Assembly (NCBI RefSeq): GCF_900102965.1
Contig: NZ_FNGM01000003.1
Span: forward strand, 1-64,000
DNA from: Paenibacillus jilunlii
GTDB taxonomy: Bacteria; Bacillota; Bacilli; Paenibacillales; Paenibacillaceae
Direction: 5' to 3'
Length of the DNA: 64,000 nt
This document shows positions 25,318-34,473 of this stretch, piece by piece (position 1 is the first letter of the stretch; each line of letters starts with the position of its first letter). The translations under genes were made by a program, and so were the position numbers. Below the pieces are notes generated by a model. It was not told the origin of the DNA. It worked only from the letters and a program-made list of their open reading frames with translations, and made no database searches.

Positions 25318-26665
25318 ATCGCTGTATACCCGCATCGTTCTCACCTTCATCGGTGTCATTGTTGCCAGTCTCATCATCGCTTCTATCGCGTCTGCGCTCC
25401 TGTTCCGTGAACCGTTTGCCCACACGTTGGAGAACAGCTTGCTGTCGAACGGCAAGCAGATCATTCAGACCTACCGTTCGTCCGCTGGAACGGAATTGAT
25501 TCCTTTCATGAACAACGTTTCCAGCATATCCATTTATACGGTTCAACTGTTCGACGCCTCCGGCAATCCGCTGCTGGAAGACAGGTCAGAGCCTGTCGTT
25601 CCCGGCGCGGAACGGGTTCGTCACGTGCTGTCCGGCGGCGTGACCAGGAACATCGAGCACGAAGGCCGGTATCCGATGGTCGGACTTCCATTCCCGGTTG
25701 ACGGTCAGTCGTATGCCTTATTCGTCATGCTGAAGAGCAACGAATTGTGGCTGCAGTCGAGCAAAGAAGTCAACACGGAGCTGTTCACCGTCTTCCTGAT
25801 CGGAAGTTTCCTCGTACTAGCTGCTGCCCGGTCAATTGTGAAGCCGCTTCTTCGGCTGAGAGATGCGGCCGGGCAAATGGCTCAAGGGCATTTTGACATG
25901 CAGCTCCGGACGAACCGCAAGGATGAGATCGGACAGCTAAACACGAGCTTTAACGAGATGGCGCAGGAGCTTGCCAAGCTGGACCGGATGAGGCGGGAAT
26001 TCGTGGCGAATGTATCGCATGAGATCCAGTCGCCGCTGACGTCCATCTCCGGCTTCGCCAAGGCGTTGAAGCAGAAACGGATGAGCGAGGAAAGCCGGAT
26101 GCATTATCTGACAATTATTGAGGAAGAAAGTGAGAGGTTGTCCAGGATCAGCCAAAACCTGCTGCGGCTTTCTTCCTTACAGCACGATCGCCATCCCGTA
26201 CAACCGGCGGCTTTCCGGCTTGACGAACAGCTCCGCAAGGTCGTCATCGCGCTCGAGCCGCAATGGTCCGGTAAAGGGATCACCGTCGAATTGGACCTGG
26301 AGCCGGTAACCGTCCATGCAGACGAGGATCAACTCAGCCAGGTATGGACGAATCTGCTGGGCAACAGCATTAAATTCACTCCTGTCCGCGGAAGGGTTTG
26401 CATCCGCGTCTATGCCGGCGGCCGGTTGGCGGTCGTCCGCATAACGGACAACGGCATCGGAATACCGGAGGATCAGCGGACGGATATTTTCAAGCCGTTT
26501 CACAAAGTGGACAAAGCCCGCGACCGCTCCGTCAGCGGAAACGGACTGGGTTTGTCCATCGTCAAACTTATTGTGGAGCTGCATGAAGGGGAAATCCGGG
26601 CGGATGAAGAGCCCGGCGGAGGTTCGGTTTTCACGGTGAAGCTGCCGCTCAGGAAGGGCCAATAA
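25313..26665 (+). CDS. Sensor histidine kinase, probable ATT start
   Basis: A membrane histidine kinase partner of the preceding regulator. The frame is open from 25274 but has no ATG, GTG or TTG until TTG 25427; a start there would delete the first membrane helix (IVLTFIGVIVASLIIA). The codon ATT at 25313 lies 8 bases after GGAGGT (25299-25304) and overlaps the regulator's TAA, giving 450 residues. From this start: TM1 about 6-28, an extracytoplasmic sensor, and TM2 near 160-180. These are followed by HAMP, the H-box ANVSHEIQSPLTSI, N-box NLLGNSIKFTP, DNGIGIPE and SGNGLGLSI. ATT initiation is rare, so a start further upstream by sequence error or re-initiation is the alternative. Confidence 0.85.
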   Translation: MKSLYTRIVLTFIGVIVASLIIASIASALLFREPFAHTLENSLLSNGKQIIQTYRSSAGTELIPFMNNVSSISIYTVQLFDASGNPLLEDRSEPVVPGAERVRHVLSGGVTRNIEHEGRYPMVGLPFPVDGQSYALFVMLKSNELWLQSSKEVNTELFTVFLIGSFLVLAAARSIVKPLLRLRDAAGQMAQGHFDMQLRTNRKDEIGQLNTSFNEMAQELAKLDRMRREFVANVSHEIQSPLTSISGFAKALKQKRMSEESRMHYLTIIEEESERLSRISQNLLRLSSLQHDRHPVQPAAFRLDEQLRKVVIALEPQWSGKGITVELDLEPVTVHADEDQLSQVWTNLLGNSIKFTPVRGRVCIRVYAGGRLAVVRITDNGIGIPEDQRTDIFKPFHKVDKARDRSVSGNGLGLSIVKLIVELHEGEIRADEEPGGGSVFTVKLPLRKGQ

Positions 26666-26700
26666 CAACCGTATAGCTGCTTATGTTATCTGATTTAATC

Positions 26701-26737
26701 ACAATCGGAGGCCCGCCGGCCTCCGATTGTTTTTTTG
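26701..26737 (+). terminator. Terminator after two-component operon
   Basis: ACAATCGGAGGCC (26701-26713), loop CGCC, an exact complement (26718-26730), then seven T. Confidence 0.95.
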
Positions 26738-26929
26738 TAACGTTCCGTTCATCTTCATTTCAAATAAGACGGGTATAGTGTCTCTGGATGAATGAATAGG
26801 AGAGAGCTTGCATGATTCAGCTAACCGGTTCCTCCACCCCTGGCCATAGTCTACGTGCATCGCGGCTGGACCGGGGTCATTCGGAGAGTAAGCAGGAGAA
26901 ACATTACTTTTACAGTGGGAGGAAAGATT

Positions 26930-27967
26930 ATGCGTTTATCTATTCGAAGTTGGGTAAAGCGTGTGACCATCACCGGCTCTATCCTTGCAATCTCTCTAGT
27001 CTCGATCGGCTGCTTTTATGAACAGGCGGCCCGCAGCCGGGCTATTAAGGATTTCCCGGCGCCCGGAAAGCTTGTGGACATAGGCGGCCGCCAGATCCAT
27101 CTGAATTGCCAGGGTCGCGGCACACCGCTTGTCGTGCTTGAAGCCGGTGCAGATACAAGCGGCTCTGCACTATGGCAACCCGTCCAGGAACAGGTCGCCC
27201 GGTTCACGCGGGTTTGCTCCTATGACCGGGCCGGCATTATGTGGAGCGATCCGGCCAAGGGTCAGCGGAACAGTCACGCGATTGCCGAAGATCTTCACAA
27301 AGTCCTGCGTGCTGCAAATGAACAACCGCCATATATTTTAGCCGGTGCGTCCATGGGTGGCCCGTACGTCATGACGTTCACCAAATACTACAGAAAAGAG
27401 GTCGCCGGGATGGTTCTGGTCGACGCCTCGCACCCTGACCAGACCGCGCGTCTCGCCCAGGCCACCGGTGAGCCGGCGAGCAATCCGATTCCAATGGCTT
27501 TTCGCGCCCTCGCCGCAGTAGCGTGGACCGGTTTGCCGAGGCTAGTGCTGCCCGATGCTGAGGTTCCGGAGTTGCCGTCCCAGACGGCTAAGGCCATCAC
27601 GGCTTATCAGCCGACATCGCTTGCAGCCGCCTTCGCGGAGGCAGCCGTATTCGAAGATTCGCTGCGTGAGGCCGGCACGTTCCGCACCCTCGGTCATCTG
27701 CCCCTCGCCGTGCTCTCCAGGGGAAAGCCTTGGAGCGCTTTCAGCGAAGCCGAACGGGCCGCAGGCGGCCTCACGCGCGAACAGTTCAATCGCGCAGAAG
27801 CAGCTTGGGCTAACATGCAAGCCGAGGAAGCCGGTTGGTCCTCCAACAGCACGCACCAAGTCCTCGCGGACTCCAGCCACGTTATGCAGCTGGAGCGCCC
27901 GGACGCGGTCATTGCTGCGATCAGGGACGTTGTTGTAAGGGCAACGCGCGCAAATGCAACTCCCTAG
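26930..27967 (+). CDS. Alpha/beta hydrolase, membrane-anchored or secreted
   Basis: A 345-residue alpha/beta hydrolase. The nucleophile elbow is GASMGG near residue 142, preceded by the DIGGRQIHLNCQGRG strand, with an oxyanion region VVLEAGADTSG and a late acid/His region (SSHVMQLERPD). Residues 8-27 are hydrophobic (ITGSILAISLVSIGC) and end with a Cys that makes a weak lipobox, so it may be a lipoprotein or membrane-anchored. ATG 26930 is chosen because GGGAGGAAAG precedes it. It follows the two-component operon but has its own upstream region after a terminator. The substrate is unknown. Confidence 0.82.
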   Translation: MRLSIRSWVKRVTITGSILAISLVSIGCFYEQAARSRAIKDFPAPGKLVDIGGRQIHLNCQGRGTPLVVLEAGADTSGSALWQPVQEQVARFTRVCSYDRAGIMWSDPAKGQRNSHAIAEDLHKVLRAANEQPPYILAGASMGGPYVMTFTKYYRKEVAGMVLVDASHPDQTARLAQATGEPASNPIPMAFRALAAVAWTGLPRLVLPDAEVPELPSQTAKAITAYQPTSLAAAFAEAAVFEDSLREAGTFRTLGHLPLAVLSRGKPWSAFSEAERAAGGLTREQFNRAEAAWANMQAEEAGWSSNSTHQVLADSSHVMQLERPDAVIAAIRDVVVRATRANATP

Positions 27968-28057
27968 AGGCAGCAGCGGCCGGGATCAGTCAGTCTGCCG
28001 TAGAGCTTGGTAAATACACTTGAGATAATTGATAGAATTGTAATTCATAGATTTTTG

Positions 28058-29314
28058 TTAAGGTTGAAGGCGGGCTTCCAGTCCTTGAAGCCCATTGCTC
28101 TCTGCAACTCCGGGAGCGAACCTAACGGTCGATGCCCGCGTACACTTCGCGAGCGAACCAAGAGCTGCTGCAAGCGCGGGGATCATCTTCGCGCTTAATT
28201 CCGTGTCCGGCTCCCACCACCAACGGAGAATATTCAGTACTCCGTTCTTCTTATCCATTACCGGTTCAAACCGGGCGATGAAACGGTCTCCGAAGAGCAG
28301 CGGCAGCACATAATAGCCGTACTCCCGTTCAGCAACCGGCTTATAGACCTCCCAGCGGTAGGTGAAGCCGAATAATTGCCGGATCAGCTCCCTGTCCCAG
28401 AGCAGATTGTCGAGCGGGGCCAGTGCAGCTGCGAACTCAGCACCTGTTTCTGCTCCGTCTGCATCAGCGCTATCCCCGCGCAGCAGGATCTTTTCCAACC
28501 CGGGGGCATCTGCTGTGCGCATAAAGAGCGGGAGCTTTACCCCTTCAACACGAACCTCACGGAGTAAGCCGTTTAGCAGCAGACGCTCAATTGCGGCGGT
28601 CCGCTCCTTGCTCTTCAGACCTGCGATGCCAAGCCATCCGTCTCCGGATTTGTTCCACTGCAGGCCGATGCTGCCGATTCTCCGCAGCACATACCAGTCG
28701 AAGTGCTGTTCAGGCGTCACATTAGGGTCCTCAGCCTCAAGCAGTTGCTCAGGCAGCAGCTTTGCACTGAAATCATAATAGCGGCGTGTATGGACCCTAT
28801 GATGTACAGAGAGCTCGCCCCAAAAGTACATACTCTCCATGGCTGCACGGGATAAGCGTGCCGGGGCCCAGGCCCAATCAATCTTGTCTGTGCTCTCCAG
28901 ATCCAGCGAAGAGAGGGGACCCCGACGGGTCAGTTCTTCCCGGACATGATGCACCATGGCTCCGAGTGCCTCGTTCCCTTGATAGCGTTCTGCCGCCATC
29001 GCTCTGCGCCGCTGAAAGTACGGCCAGTCCTCCGTGCAGTAGATCGACATATTCTTGTCCCAGCCATCGATCAGCAGCCTGTCCTTGTAGAGCAGCTCCG
29101 AGGCCAGCTCCGGGACGAAGCCCGGAATCCGCGCCTGCAGCACAAGCTCATGATTATGCCCGGCAATGCTGAGCGGATCATATTGTATGCAGCCCACATG
29201 GCGGACGAAGTCGTAAATGGCTGCTTTGCCAGGGGGCAGGCCTCCGGATATGAGCCGTTGATGCTGAAGCAGGAAAAGCCGGGCTTGCCGCTTGCTGAGA
29301 GAATAAGTGGTCAC
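28058..29314 (-). CDS. YcaQ-like winged-helix DNA glycosylase family protein
   Basis: A 418-residue protein of the HTH_42/YcaQ (AlkZ/AlkX) family, whose E. coli member unhooks DNA interstrand crosslinks. The N-terminal LSKRQARLFLLQHQRL and the active-site type motif CIQYDPL (QxD) near residues 45-50 are visible. The family's later segments (GWDKNMSIYCTEDWPYF; WRYEVYKP-like RWEVYKPVAEREYGYYVLPLLFGDRFIARFEP) are also present. GTG 29314 is preferred over GTG 29323 because GGGGTGG then lies 5 bases upstream; this is uncertain by three residues. The gene faces the alpha/beta hydrolase convergently and is not in an operon with it. Confidence 0.8.
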   Translation of the reverse strand: MTTYSLSKRQARLFLLQHQRLISGGLPPGKAAIYDFVRHVGCIQYDPLSIAGHNHELVLQARIPGFVPELASELLYKDRLLIDGWDKNMSIYCTEDWPYFQRRRAMAAERYQGNEALGAMVHHVREELTRRGPLSSLDLESTDKIDWAWAPARLSRAAMESMYFWGELSVHHRVHTRRYYDFSAKLLPEQLLEAEDPNVTPEQHFDWYVLRRIGSIGLQWNKSGDGWLGIAGLKSKERTAAIERLLLNGLLREVRVEGVKLPLFMRTADAPGLEKILLRGDSADADGAETGAEFAAALAPLDNLLWDRELIRQLFGFTYRWEVYKPVAEREYGYYVLPLLFGDRFIARFEPVMDKKNGVLNILRWWWEPDTELSAKMIPALAAALGSLAKCTRASTVRFAPGVAESNGLQGLEARLQP

Positions 29315-29379
29315 GCATTCCACCCCGATCTAATGATTTATTTCCATTATACGGAACAAATGTTCCCAGCACAAGCAAG

Positions 29380-29418
29380 TAAAAACCCCTGATGCCATTT
29401 TTTACAGCATCAGGGGTT
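29380..29418 (-). terminator. Terminator after bmrD-like gene
   Basis: AACCCCTGATGC (29384-29395) and its complement (29407-29418) are followed on the minus strand by TTTTT, so this ends the ABC operon. Confidence 0.85.
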
Positions 29419-29534
29419 AATTCAGCTTCCGGTAATCTCCCGCACATTCCCGGACCTGCCGGGGCGGCTTCCTTAGCTTACAGAAAGATCTTCACGGGTG
29501 AAAATCAGGATGCGAACGGGTTAGCAGTGTTACA

Positions 29535-31622
29535 TTATACTTGTTTGACCGATGGCTGCAAGACTCCGGACAGCTGAACCGCTCCAGGAGCCGGAAGCTC
29601 AGAGCCGCCGCCTGCTCCAGCGCCAAGCTGCAGCTGATACATGCGGAAGTATCTTCCGCCGAGGGCCATCAGCTCATCATGGCTGCCGCGTTCCACAATC
29701 TCTCCGTGGTGCAGCACCAGGATCTGGTCGGCACTGCGGATGGTGGAGAGGCGGTGGGCGATGATGAAGGTGGTGCGGCCCTTCTTGAGCACCTCCAGCG
29801 CATCCTGAATCAGGCTCTCCGTTTCGGTGTCGATATTGGAGGTGGCTTCATCCAATATCAGAATCGCCGGATCAAAGGACAACGCTCTGGCAAAGGAAAT
29901 CAATTGGCGCTGTCCAGCCGACAGCGTGCTGCCCTTCTCCACAACAGGCTCATCAAAGCCATGGGGGAGATGGGCGAGCAGCTTGTCGGCGCCAACCTCG
30001 CGCAGCGCCCGCTCCACGCGTTCACGGGAGATCCGCTCGTCTCCCAGGCTTACATTGGAAGCGATAGTGCCCGTGAAGAGGTAAGGGTCCTGCAGGACGA
30101 TGCCCATGTGGCTGCGCAGCCACTGCTTCGGTATGCCTTTGACCTCCTGGCCGTCAATCGTGATGGTTCCGCGCTGCGGATCGTAGAAGCGGAACAGCAG
30201 ATTGATGATCGAGCTTTTGCCGGAGCCGGTATGGCCGACGAGGGCAACGGTCTCGCCAGGGCGCGCTTCGAAGGAGATGCCCTTCAGGACGAAGTCTTTT
30301 TTATAAGCAAAAGAGACATCCTTGAATACTACATTCCCCTTGTAACGCGGCATGGTTCCATCGGTAACCGGTTCGCCCGGTTCATCCATCAGTGTAAACA
30401 CCCGTCCTGCTGAAACCATGGAGCTGTCGAGGTTAGCAAGCTGGTTGACCATTCCCGTAATCGGCTGGAACATCCGTCCCAGCACATCAACGAACGCATA
30501 CAGCACACCCAGTGACACAAAGGTGGAGCCGCCCAGACTGCCAAAGCCGAAATACCACAGCACCAGTACAAAAGAAAGGCTGCGCAGCGAGTTCACCAGA
30601 TTGTGGGACGTGAAGGCGTTCAAATTCAGCATTTTGTTCTGATATTTCAAATAATCATCGTTGAGTTTCTCGAACTCTTCCGTACTCTGCTTCTGGCGGC
30701 GGAAAATACGGATGATCGACATCCCCTGAATCGATTCATTGATAATCGCATTGATCTCACTGAGACGCGAGCGGATAATCGTGTTGTATTTGGTGGCAAT
30801 TTTGCGGTACAGCACGATCCAGACAATCACAATCGGCACGATGAACAGACTGACCAGGCCGAGCCGGATATCCAGCAGGAACAGGGCGACGTAGACGCCT
30901 GCGATATTGATAATGCCTGTGCTGAAATTGGACAATACGGCGATGAACAGATCTTTTACCGCTTCCGTATCATTCGTCACCCGGGACACTACCTTGCCCG
31001 CAGGCAAATTGTCAAAAAAGTATACCGGCAGCCGCTGGATATGCGCGTACACATCGGTCCGCAGCTTGCGGATGACCTGATTGGCCGAGGATTGCAGCCA
31101 ATAGGTTTTGCCGAACTCGGCAAAGATCGAGATGACCAGGAATAAAGCGTACAAGCCTACAAGCTCGTAGATTCCGGGAAGCTCCGGTTTATAAAAGGAA
31201 AACAGCTCATCCGCCGACAGCTTCACCGCCGGGTAGACGGCTTCGGTGTCTCCGCGCTGGATATGCAGCTGTCCATCACGGAAGCTCCGCTCCCCATCGG
31301 GCTGGGCCACAGGCATATTGATGAAATAAAAGCTTCTTCCGGCCTGAAGCAGGCGGATCTCCTGGCCTTTGGCTTCATCCGGTGCAAAGCGGTCACCGCG
31401 TTTGTAATAGGTATTCTTATACTCAGCTGCTTCCTCGGAGGAGGAGGTTTGAAAGTATGGTTTTTCGATGGCCAGCATGTGATTGTCGATCATGCTCTTG
31501 GCGATAAAAGGGCCTGCAAGCTCGGCCGCCACTCCGATGGTAAGCAGCAAAAGGGCTGCGATAAACGTCTTTTTGGCAGTTAAAGCATACTGCAGCAGGC
31601 GTTTGCCTGTACTCTGTGTCAA
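29535..31622 (-). CDS. ABC multidrug exporter half-transporter, YheH/BmrD-like
   Basis: A 695-residue type IV ABC exporter (membrane domain plus ATPase). About 100 extra residues between TM1 and TM2 (roughly 45-145) are characteristic of YheH/BmrD. The ATPase has Walker A GHTGSGKSSI, Walker B ILILDEATSNID with the catalytic Glu, but the signature reads LSAGQRQ instead of LSGGQ. The partner gene at 31732-33480 carries the complementary change, so the two fit an asymmetric heterodimer with one degenerate ATP site. TTG 31622 is the better start; GTG 31631 overlaps the AGGAGG site. The C-terminal 30 residues are Gly/Pro-rich. Known BmrCD exports several drugs. Confidence 0.9.
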   Translation of the reverse strand: MTQSTGKRLLQYALTAKKTFIAALLLLTIGVAAELAGPFIAKSMIDNHMLAIEKPYFQTSSSEEAAEYKNTYYKRGDRFAPDEAKGQEIRLLQAGRSFYFINMPVAQPDGERSFRDGQLHIQRGDTEAVYPAVKLSADELFSFYKPELPGIYELVGLYALFLVISIFAEFGKTYWLQSSANQVIRKLRTDVYAHIQRLPVYFFDNLPAGKVVSRVTNDTEAVKDLFIAVLSNFSTGIINIAGVYVALFLLDIRLGLVSLFIVPIVIVWIVLYRKIATKYNTIIRSRLSEINAIINESIQGMSIIRIFRRQKQSTEEFEKLNDDYLKYQNKMLNLNAFTSHNLVNSLRSLSFVLVLWYFGFGSLGGSTFVSLGVLYAFVDVLGRMFQPITGMVNQLANLDSSMVSAGRVFTLMDEPGEPVTDGTMPRYKGNVVFKDVSFAYKKDFVLKGISFEARPGETVALVGHTGSGKSSIINLLFRFYDPQRGTITIDGQEVKGIPKQWLRSHMGIVLQDPYLFTGTIASNVSLGDERISRERVERALREVGADKLLAHLPHGFDEPVVEKGSTLSAGQRQLISFARALSFDPAILILDEATSNIDTETESLIQDALEVLKKGRTTFIIAHRLSTIRSADQILVLHHGEIVERGSHDELMALGGRYFRMYQLQLGAGAGGGSELPAPGAVQLSGVLQPSVKQV

Positions 31623-31731
31623 CGGTGACACCTCCTGAAAATGTTGTATGCATAACTTCTGGGGCCACTTCGTACCGGACCGGTATCGTTGGGCATAAGT
31701 TACACGTAATGGTTAAGATAGATGAATAAGA

Positions 31732-33480
31732 TTATTCGTTGGTCAGGTTGTTCTCCACCTGCTGGCGGTCGAACTGTTCACGGTACCAGCCGTTCATGTC
31801 CAGCAGCTCCTGATGGGTGCCGCGTTCGGTAATTTTCCCGTTATCCAGCACAACAATCAGGTCGGCATGCTCAATAGCGGATAGGCGGTGGGTGGAGATT
31901 AATGTTGTTTTGCCTGCCCGTTCCTCACGGATATTCTCAATAATTCTGGCTTCGGTCCGTGCGTCAACGGCGGAAAGGGCATCATCCAGAATCAGAATAT
32001 CGGGATTGGCAATGAAAGCTCTCGAGATGGAGACACGCTGCTTCTGTCCCCCGGAAAGGGAGACGCCGCGTTCACCCACCAGGGTATCCAAACCGTCGGA
32101 CAGGGTGCCGAGATCGTTCTGGAATGCCGCAGCTGTGATTGCATTCATAATCCGCTCATCGCTGGCGCCATGGTGGCCGAACTGGATATTTTCGCGCACA
32201 GATTTGGAGAACAGGATCTGTTCCTGCGGCACATAGCCCATCCAGCTGTGAAGCTGGTCAAGTGCAATCTTGTCAATCGGAACATCCGAGATCAGGATTT
32301 CGCCCTGTCCGGTCGGATATTCGTGCAGGAGCTGCTTAAGCAGTGTAGATTTACCGCTGCCGGTGCGGCCGACCACGCCGAGAGTCTGGCCCTGGGTGAG
32401 CGTGAAGCTGACCCCGGTAAGGTTATCTATCGTTGAGGTCGGATAACGGAATGTGACATCCTTCAGCTCGATGGAGGTCGGCTGCGCCACTGGTACCGGC
32501 AGAGCCGCATCCTGCACATCAGGCTTCGAGTTCAGCGTTTCATCAATCCGCTCCAGTGAAGCGCCGCCGCGCTGCATAATGTTGATCAGCTCGCCGATGG
32601 CGAACATCGGCCAGACGATCATCCCAAGATACATATTGAAGGAGACCAGGTCGCCCAGAGTAATCTGATTGCGGAAGACCAGATAAATACCGAATGTTAG
32701 AGCAATGATATAGCTGAGTCCCACACAGAGCCGGATGGTTGGCTCGAAGAACGAATCGACCTTGGCTACGGCCATGTTCTTGCGGTACACATCATCCGTA
32801 ATCTCCCCAAAACGCTTTTCATCAAGGCGTTCCTGCACATAGGCACGGATGACACGAATCCCCGATACCGATTCCAGCACCTGATCGTTCATATCACCGA
32901 AGGCATCCTGTGCCAGACTATAGCGGTCATGAATGGCTTTGCCGTAGAAGATCATTGCGATTGCGATGAGAGGCAGCGGGAGGACGGCGGCAAGCGTCAG
33001 CTTCCAGCTGACCAGGAAACCCATGGCCAGCAGCACTACTGTAAGAAAAATTGTCGAATCGACAAGGGTAAGCATCCCGAAACCCACGGTTGCGGAGACA
33101 GCCCGGATATCGTTGGTGGCACGGGCCATCAAGTCACCGGTCCGGTTGCGTTCAAAGAACGAAGGGGTCATGGTCATCAGATGATTCATGAAGCGGGAGC
33201 GCAGCAGACGCTCTACCAGGTTGGACCCTCCGAACAGCTTGTGCATCCATATGTAGGTGATCCAATAGATTATCAGCAGCATGAGCACAATTAAGCCGAT
33301 ATACTTCATAAGCGAGCCTGCGGTTATTGAACCGCTGACAATGTCATCAATGGCATTGCCCAGCAGACGGGGAGGCAGAAGCTCAAGTACCCCTGCGACA
33401 ATCAGTAAAATAAGTCCAATAGCATAGCGTTTCTTTTCGCGGCGGAAAAACCAGCCGAGATTGCGGAGAACGGAGAACAA
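31732..33480 (-). CDS. ABC multidrug exporter half-transporter, YheI/BmrC-like
   Basis: A 582-residue ABC exporter half matching YheI/BmrC in length. It has six membrane helices, Walker A GRTGSGKSTL, signature LSGGQKQRV and Walker B ILILDDALSAVD, where Asp replaces the catalytic Glu, the hallmark of the degenerate half. The TTG start at 33480 lies 7 bases after AAAGGAAGGG. It precedes the bmrD-like gene by 109 bp. Upstream sit a 30-codon ORF and a terminator hairpin, as in the B. subtilis bmrBCD operon, where ribosome stalling on the leader peptide relieves attenuation. Confidence 0.92.
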   Translation of the reverse strand: MFSVLRNLGWFFRREKKRYAIGLILLIVAGVLELLPPRLLGNAIDDIVSGSITAGSLMKYIGLIVLMLLIIYWITYIWMHKLFGGSNLVERLLRSRFMNHLMTMTPSFFERNRTGDLMARATNDIRAVSATVGFGMLTLVDSTIFLTVVLLAMGFLVSWKLTLAAVLPLPLIAIAMIFYGKAIHDRYSLAQDAFGDMNDQVLESVSGIRVIRAYVQERLDEKRFGEITDDVYRKNMAVAKVDSFFEPTIRLCVGLSYIIALTFGIYLVFRNQITLGDLVSFNMYLGMIVWPMFAIGELINIMQRGGASLERIDETLNSKPDVQDAALPVPVAQPTSIELKDVTFRYPTSTIDNLTGVSFTLTQGQTLGVVGRTGSGKSTLLKQLLHEYPTGQGEILISDVPIDKIALDQLHSWMGYVPQEQILFSKSVRENIQFGHHGASDERIMNAITAAAFQNDLGTLSDGLDTLVGERGVSLSGGQKQRVSISRAFIANPDILILDDALSAVDARTEARIIENIREERAGKTTLISTHRLSAIEHADLIVVLDNGKITERGTHQELLDMNGWYREQFDRQQVENNLTNE

Positions 33481-33576
33481 GGGAAATCCCTTCCTTTCGT
33501 GTTGAAATGTTGTCGGCTTGTCGGTAAATCATTTTGACGGTTAGATTAATGAAAGTGTTAATTAATACCAGCATGC

Positions 33577-33666
33577 AAAAAGGCATACCATCCGGTAACG
33601 GATGATATGCCTGTAATTAACATCAGCTATCATGTCCACGGTGCTGTATTGCAGCACAGAGACATG
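33577..33666 (-). promoter_or_regulatory. Attenuator upstream of bmrCD-like operon
   Basis: Two successive hairpins lie on the minus strand between the leader ORF and the exporter genes. Hairpin 1 is CATGTC (33666-33661)...GACATG (33636-33631) enclosing GTGCTG/CAGCAC. Hairpin 2 is AGGCATATCATCCG (33612-33599), loop TTAC, CGGATGGTATGCCT (33594-33581), then TTTTT, a clear intrinsic terminator placed about 100 bp before the coding region. A terminator before, not after, a gene implies conditional read-through. Confidence 0.8.
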
Positions 33667-33719
33667 GGGGAGAGTTGCCTGGCCTGAGTTCAAAACGGTA
33701 CGCGTAACACGCTAGAGTC

Positions 33720-33812
33720 TCAGGAGGTTTCCACTGCCGGGGCTGCTTCGGTATTCTGTTGTGTATTGCTGCCGACAATGGTTAGGAAATATACAGGTAC
33801 AAGGTTAAACAC
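33720..33812 (-). CDS. Leader peptide of bmrCD-like operon (30 aa)
   Basis: A short ORF starting GTG at 33812 with AAAGGGG 8 bases upstream and ending TGA at 33720. The peptide begins MFNLVPVYFLTIVGSNT and ends AVETS; it is hydrophobic first, then polar. Position, size and the downstream terminator match a regulatory leader like bmrB of B. subtilis, although I cannot claim sequence similarity to BmrB. It is about 55 nt before the first hairpin. Stalling of a drug-bound ribosome here would favour read-through into the exporter genes. In-frame starts at 33821 and 33830 exist but lack a ribosome binding site. Confidence 0.7.
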   Translation of the reverse strand: MFNLVPVYFLTIVGSNTQQNTEAAPAVETS

Positions 33813-33871
33813 CGCGCTCACCCCTTTCATTAATTTTGGTAATAACTTGAAGACGCTTCGTTATGTTCCGA

Positions 33872-33900
33872 GTTTATCACCCGGCCTAAAGAATTGTCAA
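33872..33900 (-). promoter_or_regulatory. Promoter of leader-bmrCD-like operon
   Basis: TTGACA (33900-33895) is a perfect -35. About 16-17 bp downstream, GATAAA/ATAAAC provides an imperfect -10. It is placed 60 bp before the leader ORF. Confidence 0.6.
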
Positions 33901-34011
33901 ATGTAATTTTGGATAGACTGCGAATCAGCCGTTGAATGAGTTCGACCTAAATCATTTGGAATATTGCCATAATTTCAGTATGATTAGACCATACGGGAGG
34001 TGCTTAAAAAG

Positions 34012-34329
34012 ATGAAGATGTTAATCAGCAATGAGGCCGCCGCCTGGTTCAAGCGGGAACTTTCGCTGCAGGACGGGGCATATATCCGTTTATTTCCCCG
34101 CTACAGCTCAGGAGGGGGACTGCATCCGGGCTTCTCGCTGGGGATTGCGAATGAGCCCCCTGGCCGTCCTTCTGTGCAGACGGAGCAGGAGGGAATTGTT
34201 TTTTATATGGAGGAGCAGGATCTTTGGTATATGGAGGGTTATAGCCTGTCCATCGTGTATTCGGAAGCCGAGGATGATATTGAGTATGTCTATGAGCCTG
34301 AGGCGGCCGCAGGGGTTCTACAGGAATAA
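34012..34329 (+). CDS. HesB/YneR-like protein
   Basis: A 105-residue protein of the HesB-like (IscA-related) fold, close in size and pattern to B. subtilis YneR (MLISNEAAAWFKREL, GAYIRLFPRY, HPGFSLGIA, FYMEEQDLWYMEGYSLSI). The three cluster-binding cysteines of true IscA are absent, so Fe-S assembly is unlikely and the function is unknown. ATG 34012 is preferred; the GTG at 34000 overlaps the GGGAGG ribosome binding site. It is monocistronic with a shared terminator downstream. Confidence 0.8.
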   Translation: MKMLISNEAAAWFKRELSLQDGAYIRLFPRYSSGGGLHPGFSLGIANEPPGRPSVQTEQEGIVFYMEEQDLWYMEGYSLSIVYSEAEDDIEYVYEPEAAAGVLQE

Positions 34330-34408
34330 AGCTGTGTTCTTACATGCTGTTTCAGCGAGAAATATAAGGAACATTTATTGCGTAAAGCATACAAATTCCT
34401 ATATTTAC

Positions 34409-34439
34409 AAAAAGCCCTTGCCACAAGGCAGGGCTTTTT
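34409..34439. terminator. Bidirectional terminator
   Basis: AAAAAGCCC (34409-34417) pairs with GGGCTTTTT (34431-34439), with TGCC/GGCA inside. It serves the HesB-like gene (+) and the hypothetical gene at 34474 (-). Confidence 0.85.
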
Positions 34440-34473
34440 GTATGGCGCTCCCGCGTGATGAACTGCAGAAGCA

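Noticed and set aside
26812-27021. 69-residue ORF before the alpha/beta hydrolase
   Set aside because: It overlaps the hydrolase start in another frame; only the hydrolase has the GGGAGG site and family match.
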